DNA of 5,302 nt from UBA724 sp964229545 (GCA_964229545.1 CAXRDP010000016.1:1-5302); one strand, 5' to 3'. Shown: positions 1 to 5,302, counted from the stretch's first letter. Translations and numbers: made by a program. Notes: generated by a model not told the origin, from the sequence alone.

Positions 1-1
1 C

Positions 2-610
2 TTAGGATTGTACACGCTTTGTGTGCTGTTAGGACTGTTTTTGATGATTGTGTTTTATGTGGTTTTGGTTCGTGTGTTTACCAAAAAATCACCCCGTTTC
101 TTTCTTAACGGAATCACACCGGCCCAACTCTTGGCCTTTTCGACCAGTTCTTCGGCTGCTACACTACCAGTAACCATGGAAAGGGTTCAAGAACACCTAG
201 GCGTAGAGGAGGAGGTCAGCAGTTTTGTATTGCCTATAGGTACTACCATCAATATGGATGGCACCAGTTTGTATCAAGGAATCGCCGCGGTCTTTATCGC
301 CCAAACTTTTGGGATGGACCTCGATTTGGGGGCCCAGTTGGGCATCATTGCCACTGCCTCACTGGCATCCATAGGCGCTGCTGCCGTTCCGAGTGGCGGC
401 ATGGTCATGCTATTGATTGTGTTGGGACAAGCCGGTATCCCTGAAGCCGGATTGGCATTGATTTTTGCCGTTGACAGACCCCTAGATATGTGCAGAACCA
501 TGGTCAACGTAACTGGCGATGCCACCGTCTCCATGATGGTTGCCAAATCAGTAGGCAAACTGAAAACGCCTAAAGAAAAACACTGGGATGACCATTATCC
601 GAAGAAGTAG
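2..610 (+). CDS. Dicarboxylate/amino acid:cation symporter (SDF/DAACS family), 3' part only
   Basis: This is the C-terminal half, about 202 residues, of an inner-membrane secondary transporter of the glutamate/dicarboxylate:cation symporter family. The frame is open to the left edge, so the TTG at 8 is not a credible start. Hallmarks appear in family order: the serine-rich HP1 tip TSSSAATLP (nt 143-169), NMDGT of TM7 (nt 251-265), the HP2 tip SIGAAAVPSGG (nt 368-400), and a TM8 segment containing DMCRTMVNVTGD (nt 485-520). By alignment to GltPh, the residues equivalent to D394, R397, T398, N401 and D405 are all present. The retained arginine, which binds the substrate's side-chain carboxylate, points to an acidic amino acid or C4-dicarboxylate. 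Which substrate and which cation (Na+ or H+) cannot be told from this fragment. The HP1 tip reads more like animal EAATs than like GltPh. The protein ends in a short charged tail (…YPKK) and the gene converges on mscL. Confidence 0.95.
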   Translation, partial: LGLYTLCVLLGLFLMIVFYVVLVRVFTKKSPRFFLNGITPAQLLAFSTSSSAATLPVTMERVQEHLGVEEEVSSFVLPIGTTINMDGTSLYQGIAAVFIAQTFGMDLDLGAQLGIIATASLASIGAAAVPSGGMVMLLIVLGQAGIPEAGLALIFAVDRPLDMCRTMVNVTGDATVSMMVAKSVGKLKTPKEKHWDDHYPKK

Positions 611-627
611 ACTGGCTTTACTTCTTC
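601..627. terminator. Hairpin-forming inverted repeat at the convergent symporter/mscL junction, possible bidirectional terminator
   Basis: GAAGAAGTA at 601-609 is perfectly inverted as TACTTCTTC at 619-627. In plus-strand RNA the stem extends through a G·U pair (610/618) and an A-U pair (611/617), giving 11 pairs and a 5-base loop (CUGGC). In minus-strand RNA the 610/618 pair becomes a mismatch, leaving the 9-pair stem. The arms are the last codons of the two genes, both ending Lys-Lys-stop. No run of U follows on either strand, so it is not a classical intrinsic terminator. A role in ending transcription or protecting the 3' ends is inferred from its position only. Confidence 0.4.
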
Positions 628-1043
628 AACAAATCTCTGATTTCTGTCAGTAGCTGTTCTTGTTTGGAGGGCGGCGCAGGTAAAGGCGTTGCTTCGTCTT
701 CAGCTTCCCAGCGCTCTTTGGCTTTGTTATAGGCTTTGACCACCAAAAAAATAGAAAAAGCCACCAAAACAAAGGTGATGATGGTGTTGATAAAAGTGCC
801 ATAGGTAATGGCTACTTCTGCCACTTCTTCAGATGCAGGTTGGATAACAATCTTAAGGGACGAAAAATCAATCCCTCCGATAAGCAAACCCACAGGGGGC
901 ATGATCACGTCGTTAACCAACGATTTGACTATAGCCCCAAAGTAGGTGGCCAAAATAAGTCCGACAGCCATATCTAAGACACTGCCACGATTGATAAATT
1001 TTTTGAATTCTTTCACGATAGTTGATTTAGGTAAATGAAACAT
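618..1043 (-). CDS. mscL: Large-conductance mechanosensitive channel MscL
   Basis: This encodes an inner-membrane channel that opens under high membrane tension and releases solutes during hypo-osmotic shock; the family is homopentameric. The 141 residues compare with 136 in E. coli and align along the whole length. There is an amphipathic N-terminal segment (KEFKKFINRGSVLDMAVG, residues 11-28), TM1 (about 21-47) followed by IMPPVGLLIGGIDF (47-60), a periplasmic loop, TM2 (about 81-103, starting YGTFIN), and a C-terminal helix EQLLTEIRDLLKK (129-141) almost identical to that of E. coli. The N-terminus is about six residues longer than in E. coli (MFHLPKS…). The ATG is kept because it lies just 13 bases after the preceding DCC gene and has an A-rich leader. 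TM1 is unusual: E. coli G26-A27-A28 correspond to A32-T33-Y34, and the constriction residues L19/V23 to M25/L29. It is probably the last gene of the mutS2 unit. Confidence 0.96.
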   Translation of the reverse strand: MFHLPKSTIVKEFKKFINRGSVLDMAVGLILATYFGAIVKSLVNDVIMPPVGLLIGGIDFSSLKIVIQPASEEVAEVAITYGTFINTIITFVLVAFSIFLVVKAYNKAKERWEAEDEATPLPAPPSKQEQLLTEIRDLLKK

Positions 1044-1056
1044 AATATTGATTTTT

Positions 1057-1461
1057 CTAAGTTATAATTTTTTTTCTAAGGGCTGAAGAAGCGTTTTCTA
1101 ATAGCGGACATTGCTCATAGCGTCCAAAAATGCGATATCTGTTGCTGGCAATCCATCGATATAAAAATTTTCTAAAGAATACAGGAATAATGCGGATTGT
1201 TAAAGCCAACCACCTGAGAGATGAGAGTTGTTGACAAATAAACAATACCGCCTTGTCTGCAAAGTAAGTTTGGCCCTCAACATCCATAACCACAACCGCA
1301 TCGGTATCAAAAACAAACGCATGTTGTTTTGTAAAATTTCCGTTGAGGGTTACAAATCGAAACTGATCTGATTTGTCGAGCTGTATCAATCTTCTGACCA
1401 CACGGTTGCACAACACACATATATCATCAAAGAAAATTAGGGTTTTGCCAGTGGTGTTCAT
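1057..1461 (-). CDS. DCC-family thiol-disulfide oxidoreductase-like protein (DUF393)
   Basis: This is a small protein (134 residues) of the DCC1-like/DUF393 family, which is predicted to have a thioredoxin-like fold and redox activity. Substrates are generally not known. The N-terminal strand and motif read LIFFDDICVLCNRVVRRLI (residues 8-26), with the CxxC pair at C15 and C18. The family usually has Asp-Gly before the first cysteine region, whereas here it is Asp-Asp (12-13). A second family block follows (NRYRIFGRYEQCPLL, 107-121), including C118. Residues 83-104 are hydrophobic with basic residues interspersed and could lie against the membrane, but there is no signal peptide. The ATG overlaps the mutS2 stop as ATGA (1458-1461), which suggests translational coupling. 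The gene ends 13 bases before mscL, just after an A8 run on the coding strand. The family call is firm; a real redox function is inferred. Confidence 0.9.
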   Translation of the reverse strand: MNTTGKTLIFFDDICVLCNRVVRRLIQLDKSDQFRFVTLNGNFTKQHAFVFDTDAVVVMDVEGQTYFADKAVLFICQQLSSLRWLALTIRIIPVFFRKFLYRWIASNRYRIFGRYEQCPLLENASSALRKKIIT

Positions 1462-3617
1462 GGACGCTGTACCAATTCCAAATCATCAGTCTTTACTTGT
1501 GTGGTAAAGATGCCATAATTGACGATGGCCTTGTTTTTCTCCAAACTGTCAATGGTACCGACGGCTTTTCCGTCGTATAAGCGCACTTGATCACCAATTT
1601 GAAAATCGACCTTCGGGCGTTTTTTAGGCTGGGGAGTTGGGTTTTTCTTTTTTTCTGCTCGAACTTCATCGACCTTTTTGGCCACTTCGGCTTTCACTAT
1701 GACTTTTTCAGCCTTCTTTTTCTTGACAACTGCTGCAGATTGTTTTTTTCGTCTGGCATTTTCTGCTTCAACCAATTGTAGCAATCCTGATATTAATGGT
1801 CGTTTTTTACCGTTTAAAAAATACTGTGAGGCCAAATCTTCTACTTTGTTGCCCAACACAATCATACGTTGGTCTTGATCAAAAAGCTCTTGATAGCGCT
1901 CCAATTTGGACTTGACCTTGGCGTTTAGGCGTTCGAGCTGTTCGTTTTCTTTCTTTTTTCGTAAATATTCATCTTGTAGCTGTTTGGCGTTTTTGGTCAT
2001 CTCGCTACGCTCTTTTTGCATTTTGGCCAAAGTGGCGTCGAAGCGTACTTTACCCTTTTCTATCTTTTTCTTAGCACGATTGATAAGGCTGTATGGAATG
2101 CCATTTTTTTGTGCTACCTCAAATGTAAACGAGCTGCCTGCCTCACCCAACACCAGTTGGAAAGTCGGCATCAGACTCGAGCGGTCAAACTGCATATTCG
2201 CGTTGGCCGCATAGGGGAGTTCATCTGCCAACAACTTAAGGTTGGTGTAATGGGTAGTGATGGCGCCCACCGCTTCACGCTCGTAAAAAACCTCTAAAAA
2301 GATTTCTGCCAAAGCACCGCCCAATTCAGGGTCAGAACCTGTGCCAAATTCATCAATCAAAAACAAGGTGTTTTTGTTGCATTTTTTTAAAAAACGATTC
2401 ATGTTCTTCAATCGGTAGCTGTAGGTGCTTAACTCATTCTCTATCGATTGGTTGTCTCCGATATCTGTGAGTATGTTCTCAAAAACACCCATATGTGAAG
2501 TCGGGTCTACCGGCACCAAAAAACCACTCTGGAACATCAGTTGCAACAAACCGATGGTTTTTAGGGTGATGCTTTTTCCTCCTGCGTTAGGGCCAGAAAT
2601 CACAATGATGCGGTTTTCCTTATGAAGGTGTATGTCTTGTGGAAAGGTAGGTTGTTTTTTAAGTTTATTTGCCAACAAAAGCAACGGGTGATAGGCACTC
2701 TTTAATTCCAATTCTCCATGCTCATTGATGTTAGGCATGATACCCTCCATGTCTTGTGCGTACAAAGACTTGGCACAAACGACATCTATATGCGTGGTAT
2801 AGCTTTGATAAGAAGTCAAAATTTCCCTAAAAGGGCGCAACTGGTCCGTGAGGCTACGTAAAATTTTATCAATTTCTTCCATTTCGTCATATTCCAAATT
2901 TTGCAACTCCTGGCTTAGTTGTTGCACCGCTGCGGGTTCAATATATACGATACTCCCTGTTTTACTACTTCCTAACAATGCACCTTTAACTTTTCTTCTG
3001 TACATGGCCTTTACCGCCAAAACCCTGCGCTGACCGATGACTGTTTCACGAATGTCATCCAAAAAACCCGATGCTTGATACTGACCCATAGCCGCACCAA
3101 AACTTTGGCCTATTTTGCCACGCACTTGTTGCATCTGCCTTCTTATGGTCCCAAGGGTAGGGGAGGCCTGGTCACGAACCATACCAAATCGATCAATGAC
3201 CGCATCTATGGATTTGGGTATGGATTTTTCGACAATCAGTTCCGAACCTAAGTTAAAAAGCGTAGGAAAAGTGATCTTTGTCTTTTTAAAAAACAACAAC
3301 AATGATATGGCTGTTTTTGCCAAATGGGCAACGCTTTGAAAGCCATCAACCTCGATTTTGCTATTTTCAATCCCCAGCAGCCCCAATTCTTTTTCAATAC
3401 TTTCAAAGCCATGATTCGGAATCCGATGTTCTGTTTCGTGGGAATATTTGTATTCATGAACCTCTGAAACGGAAATTCGAACGCTGTCCACAGTTGTAGC
3501 AGGTTGGGTACGCATCATTACTTCTTTACCCAACTGGGTAGCACAGCGCATGGCGGCTTGTTCTAAAACCGTGGGAAATTCTAAATCGGTAATACTTTTT
3601 GTGCTGATCTTTTTCAT
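1458..3617 (-). CDS. mutS2: MutS2-family ATPase without the Smr nuclease domain
   Basis: This 719-residue protein belongs to the MutS2 branch of the MutS ATPases. The branch lacks the mismatch-recognition domain and has been linked to suppression of recombination and, in Bacillus, to rescue of collided ribosomes. The N-terminus has the MutS2-type opening (LEFPTVLEQAAMRCATQLGKE, 12-32). The core/clamp region includes KGALLGSSKTGSIVYIEPAAV (211-231). The ATPase has Walker A GPNAGGKS (342-349), a conserved Ser/Thr-rich segment LSTYSYRLKNM (396-406), Walker B LFLIDEFGTGSDP (418-430, D422/E423) and an H-loop TTHY (454-457). Charged helices, probably a coiled coil, span about 512-580. A Lys-rich linker (623-669) leads to a KOW-like domain (671-715). 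Bacillus MutS2, at about 785 residues, continues into an Smr domain; here translation stops at TGA and no LDLRG- or HGxGxG-like motif is present. The start fits the family N-terminus. It is divergent from ung and overlaps the DCC gene by four bases. Confidence 0.93.
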   Translation of the reverse strand: MKKISTKSITDLEFPTVLEQAAMRCATQLGKEVMMRTQPATTVDSVRISVSEVHEYKYSHETEHRIPNHGFESIEKELGLLGIENSKIEVDGFQSVAHLAKTAISLLLFFKKTKITFPTLFNLGSELIVEKSIPKSIDAVIDRFGMVRDQASPTLGTIRRQMQQVRGKIGQSFGAAMGQYQASGFLDDIRETVIGQRRVLAVKAMYRRKVKGALLGSSKTGSIVYIEPAAVQQLSQELQNLEYDEMEEIDKILRSLTDQLRPFREILTSYQSYTTHIDVVCAKSLYAQDMEGIMPNINEHGELELKSAYHPLLLLANKLKKQPTFPQDIHLHKENRIIVISGPNAGGKSITLKTIGLLQLMFQSGFLVPVDPTSHMGVFENILTDIGDNQSIENELSTYSYRLKNMNRFLKKCNKNTLFLIDEFGTGSDPELGGALAEIFLEVFYEREAVGAITTHYTNLKLLADELPYAANANMQFDRSSLMPTFQLVLGEAGSSFTFEVAQKNGIPYSLINRAKKKIEKGKVRFDATLAKMQKERSEMTKNAKQLQDEYLRKKKENEQLERLNAKVKSKLERYQELFDQDQRMIVLGNKVEDLASQYFLNGKKRPLISGLLQLVEAENARRKKQSAAVVKKKKAEKVIVKAEVAKKVDEVRAEKKKNPTPQPKKRPKVDFQIGDQVRLYDGKAVGTIDSLEKNKAIVNYGIFTTQVKTDDLELVQRP

Positions 3618-3627
3618 GGGTTTTCCC

Positions 3628-3635
3628 TACCTTCG
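3628..3635 (+). promoter_or_regulatory. Possible ung promoter -7 box (TACCTTCG)
   Basis: TACCTTCG differs by one base from the Bacteroidota -7 consensus TAnnTTTG. It lies 25 bases before the ung ATG, which would place the transcript start near 3640-3643 and leave a leader of about 20 bases. I see no convincing TTTG -33 box at the usual 19-21 base spacing. A weaker alternative is TAACTTTT at 3649-3656, which would give an almost leaderless message. The assignment rests on one short motif and its position. Confidence 0.35.
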
Positions 3636-3642
3636 AGCATCG

Positions 3643-3650
3643 CAAAACTA
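3643..3650 (-). promoter_or_regulatory. Possible mutS2 promoter -7 box (TAGTTTTG)
   Basis: Read on the minus strand, this is TAGTTTTG, an exact match to TAnnTTTG. It lies 25 bases upstream of the mutS2 ATG, predicting a start near 3636 and a leader of about 18-20 bases. The expected -33 position falls inside the first codons of ung and holds no clear TTTG. The leader contains a purine-rich GAAGGTAGGG stretch ending 7 bases before the ATG, which could act as a weak Shine-Dalgarno-like element. Confidence 0.4.
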
Positions 3651-3660
3651 ACTTTTTTTG

Positions 3661-4326
3661 ATGAACGTTCGTATTGAATCTTCTTGGAAAACAGCCTTAG
3701 AAGAAGAGTTTACCAAACCCTACTTTCATCAATTGACGCAATTTGTGCGTCAAGCATATGCAAAGGGAGCGGTTTTTCCGCCTGCCGGGCAGATTTTTCG
3801 TGCTTTAGATATGTGCCCTTTATCAGAAGTTCGGGTTGTGATTTTGGGACAAGATCCTTACCACGGACCTGGCCAGGCGCATGGTTTGTGTTTTTCTGTT
3901 CCCCATGGGATTGCACACCCGCCGTCGCTGATCAATATTTTTAAAGAATTGGAACATGATATAGGCAAACCTTACCCATCGTCTGGTGACCTAAGTGCTT
4001 GGGCGCAGCAAGGGGTTTTGTTATTAAACGCCACCCTTACGGTCGCATCGGGTCAGGCGGGGAGTCACCAAAATCGTGGTTGGGAGCAGTTTACGGACGC
4101 GGTTATCTCTAAAGTTTCGGAACAAAACACAGATGTGGTATTCTTGCTTTGGGGCGGTTATGCCAAGAAAAAAGGGCGCATCATCGACCCTAATAAACAT
4201 TTGGTATTGACTTCCGGACACCCTTCTCCGTTAAGCGCCAACAGGGGCTATTGGTTTGGCAACAAACATTTTAGTCGTTGCAATACTTTTTTAAAACAAA
4301 AAGGTTACACACCTGTTCAATGGTAG
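3661..4326 (+). CDS. ung: Uracil-DNA glycosylase, family 1
   Basis: This enzyme excises uracil from DNA, arising from cytosine deamination or dUTP incorporation, and so starts base-excision repair in the cytoplasm. At 221 residues it is close to E. coli Ung (229), and the catalytic positions match almost number for number. It has the water-activating loop GQDPYHGPGQAHG (63-75) with catalytic D65, the uracil-stacking F78, LLLNATLTV (120-128) with uracil-reading N123, LLWGGYAKKKG (162-172), and the minor-groove loop HPSPLS (187-192) with H187 and the intercalating L191. I chose the ATG at 3661 over the TTG directly before it at 3658, because the TTG adds only one residue and belongs to a T-rich leader. 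The gene is transcribed away from mutS2 across a 43-base spacer and converges on the phosphorylase gene with a 5-base gap. Confidence 0.98.
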   Translation: MNVRIESSWKTALEEEFTKPYFHQLTQFVRQAYAKGAVFPPAGQIFRALDMCPLSEVRVVILGQDPYHGPGQAHGLCFSVPHGIAHPPSLINIFKELEHDIGKPYPSSGDLSAWAQQGVLLLNATLTVASGQAGSHQNRGWEQFTDAVISKVSEQNTDVVFLLWGGYAKKKGRIIDPNKHLVLTSGHPSPLSANRGYWFGNKHFSRCNTFLKQKGYTPVQW

Positions 4327-4331
4327 GTTGT

Positions 4332-5198
4332 TTAATCAAATTTTCCGGCGGCTATACCATCTATAACCTTACGTATCATTTTATCGACCGTTGCAGACGG
4401 ATTCAATGAGAAACTGCCCAAACTCCTGTTGGCCAAAATGGCGCTGACAGAAATTGCTTTGTGTCCCATCAGTTGGCTCAATCCATAGATGCCCGAAGAC
4501 TCCATATCAAAATGAGTAATGGATTGGTTATGATATGTAAATTCAGTGAGTTGATTTAGGGAGTAAGCTTTCTTGGACGGTATCCTTAATTGCCTTAGTT
4601 GGGGCCCGTAAAAGCCCGAATTTGTAGCAATCACTCCATTTTCAAAACCCAAATCCTCACAAGCAGAAACAAGCATAGGATCTGCATCGACGCCATATGG
4701 GTGACTGAAAGATACTGGCAAAGACAAATAGACTGTGAGTGCTTTGGCCATGGGGTGTGTTGGTAAATCATAATAATGCAGCAGATTATCGAATCCTATA
4801 GCGGTCTCAGCAACCATGATGGTGTCGAGGGGAATTTCGGACTGAGCAGCCCCTGAAGTACCCAATCTGATAAAGGTGAGTGGCGTATGGGCGGGTAGGG
4901 GACTACCTGTTTGCAAATCCATGTTAAAAAGTGCGTCCAACTCGTTAAAGACGATGTCAATATTGTCTGTGCCCATGCCTGTAGAGATTACGGAGATGGG
5001 TCTGCCGGACAACATACCGGTTTGGGTGTGTATTTCTCTGGTTTGATGGGAAAAAGTGACCGTGTCAAAATGGCGGGCTACGGTATAAACACGATTGGGG
5101 TCCCCAACAGTGATGATTAATGGAGCACAGTCACCGGGTTTGAGCCCCAAATGATAGACAGAACCGTCTGGGTTAAGAATGAGTTCAGAAGCCTTCAT
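4332..5198 (-). CDS. Nucleoside phosphorylase, uridine-phosphorylase-like (PNP/UDP family 1)
   Basis: This is a predicted cytoplasmic salvage enzyme that splits a nucleoside with phosphate into base and ribose-1-phosphate. It has 288 residues against 253 for E. coli Udp; extra length is mainly a short N-terminal addition, about 12 residues before the phosphate loop (near 93-106) and about 14 more before residue 200. Motifs are YHLGL (15-19), GDPNRV (32-37), STGMGTDNI (72-80), IRLGTSGA (110-117), FYGPQLR (196-202) and FDMESSG (230-236). By my alignment, the E. coli Udp active-site residues H8, G26, R30, R91, T94, Q166, R168, M197, E198 and R223 correspond to H16, G32, R36, R111, T114, Q200, R202, M232, E233 and R258. 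The Q-x-R pair favours uracil over purines, so uridine or deoxyuridine is the likeliest substrate, but this is not proven. The start overlaps the upstream SUI1-type stop as ATGA. Confidence 0.9.
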   Translation of the reverse strand: MKASELILNPDGSVYHLGLKPGDCAPLIITVGDPNRVYTVARHFDTVTFSHQTREIHTQTGMLSGRPISVISTGMGTDNIDIVFNELDALFNMDLQTGSPLPAHTPLTFIRLGTSGAAQSEIPLDTIMVAETAIGFDNLLHYYDLPTHPMAKALTVYLSLPVSFSHPYGVDADPMLVSACEDLGFENGVIATNSGFYGPQLRQLRIPSKKAYSLNQLTEFTYHNQSITHFDMESSGIYGLSQLMGHKAISVSAILANRSLGSFSLNPSATVDKMIRKVIDGIAAGKFD

Positions 5199-5302
5199 CC
5201 GCCCACGCGTTTGACTTGGTGACCTTGTTGCCGCAGGTAATCCATGATTTTGTCACGAAAATTTCCTTGAATAAGGATTTCGCCATCTTTGACCGTACCA
5301 CC
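5195..5302 (-). CDS. SUI1/YciH-type translation initiation factor, C-terminal 35 residues only
   Basis: The minus strand is open from the right edge and ends in TGA at 5197-5195. It encodes 35 residues that begin GGTVKDGEILIQGNFRDK and end GHQVKRVGG. This closely resembles the C-terminus of the SUI1/eIF1 fold in E. coli YciH, which has GGAVKDG, IQGDKRD and KVKLAGG at matching places. Bacterial members are small proteins of about 100-110 residues. Their role is less clear than that of eIF1; effects on start-codon fidelity have been reported for YciH in vitro. Most of the protein and its promoter lie outside the window. The stop overlaps the phosphorylase start (ATGA, 5198-5195), so the two are probably co-transcribed and translationally coupled. 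Confidence 0.88.
   Translation of the reverse strand, partial: GGTVKDGEILIQGNFRDKIMDYLRQQGHQVKRVGG

Noticed and set aside
8..10. TTG as a true start of the symporter gene.
   Set aside because: The frame is open to the window edge and only the C-terminal half of the family fold is present, so the real start lies upstream of the window.
274..558. A 94-codon minus-strand frame antisense to the symporter.
   Set aside because: It is the mirror of the most conserved symporter segments (NMDGT to the TM8 motif) and has no recognisable motif of its own.
1057..1085. The A8 run (coding strand, T8 at 1068-1075) near the 3' end of the DCC gene as a possible frameshift site fusing it to MscL.
   Set aside because: In the mscL frame there is a TAA at 1064-1062, between the run and the mscL ATG, so slippage cannot give a fusion. 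It would only alter the last few residues of the DCC protein.
1906..2214. A 102-codon open frame antisense to mutS2, and several similar frames on the plus strand between 1587 and 3499.
   Set aside because: They lie wholly inside a well-conserved gene on the other strand. The translations are Phe-, Ser- and Cys-rich as expected from reversed Lys/Glu-rich coding sequence, and none shows a recognisable domain.
3618..3627. GGGTTTTCCC directly upstream of the mutS2 start as an operator or regulatory hairpin.
   Set aside because: A three-pair stem with a four-base loop is too weak and too common to support a regulatory claim.
3658..3660. TTG as the start codon of ung.
   Set aside because: The ATG follows immediately at 3661 and gives the expected N-terminus; the TTG belongs to a T-rich leader.
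4301..4370. Nested inverted repeats across the ung/phosphorylase junction as a terminator.
   Set aside because: The arms are only 6-7 bases, the loops are long and no T run follows; this is within chance expectation.
1..5302. Mobile element, CRISPR array, tRNA/rRNA, toxin-antitoxin or defence system.
   Set aside because: Nearly every base belongs to a recognised housekeeping gene. I saw no terminal repeats, transposase motifs, spaced direct repeats or tRNA-like foldings.

Overview
The window looks like core chromosome from a member of the Bacteroidota, most likely a flavobacterium. The grounds are a MutS2-type protein of 719 residues that ends after its KOW-like domain, A/T-rich leaders mostly without clear Shine-Dalgarno sequences, short sequences resembling the TAnnTTTG promoter box of this phylum, and a bacterial SUI1-type gene. 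This placement is inference from gene content. No ribosomal RNA or other decisive marker is present. The DNA is almost entirely coding, and no stretch of 300 bases lacks a gene.

Layout from left to right. A 3' fragment of a glutamate/dicarboxylate:cation symporter runs on the plus strand (to 610). It converges, with a 7-base gap, on a minus-strand block read right to left: mutS2 (3617-1458), a DCC-family thiol-disulfide protein (1461-1057) and mscL (1043-618). mutS2 and the DCC gene share an ATGA stop/start overlap and mscL follows after 13 bases, so the three are probably one transcription unit. A 43-base divergent spacer (3618-3660) separates mutS2 from ung on the plus strand (3661-4326). 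ung converges, with a 5-base gap, on a second minus-strand unit: the 3' end of a SUI1/YciH-type translation factor (stop at 5195) overlapping by ATGA with a uridine-phosphorylase-like gene (5198-4332).

Functionally, mutS2 and ung are divergent genes for DNA or ribosome maintenance and base-excision repair. mscL is an osmotic safety valve, the DCC protein is a putative redox protein, the symporter imports acidic substrates, and the phosphorylase salvages nucleosides. Apart from the repair pair, the grouping looks like ordinary compact packing of housekeeping genes. I see no mobile element, CRISPR array, RNA gene, phage gene or defence system. I found no convincing undescribed system. The points most worth a second look are the Smr-less MutS2, the very tight divergent promoter region, the inverted repeat that forms the ends of two converging genes, and the coupling of a SUI1-type gene to a nucleoside phosphorylase.
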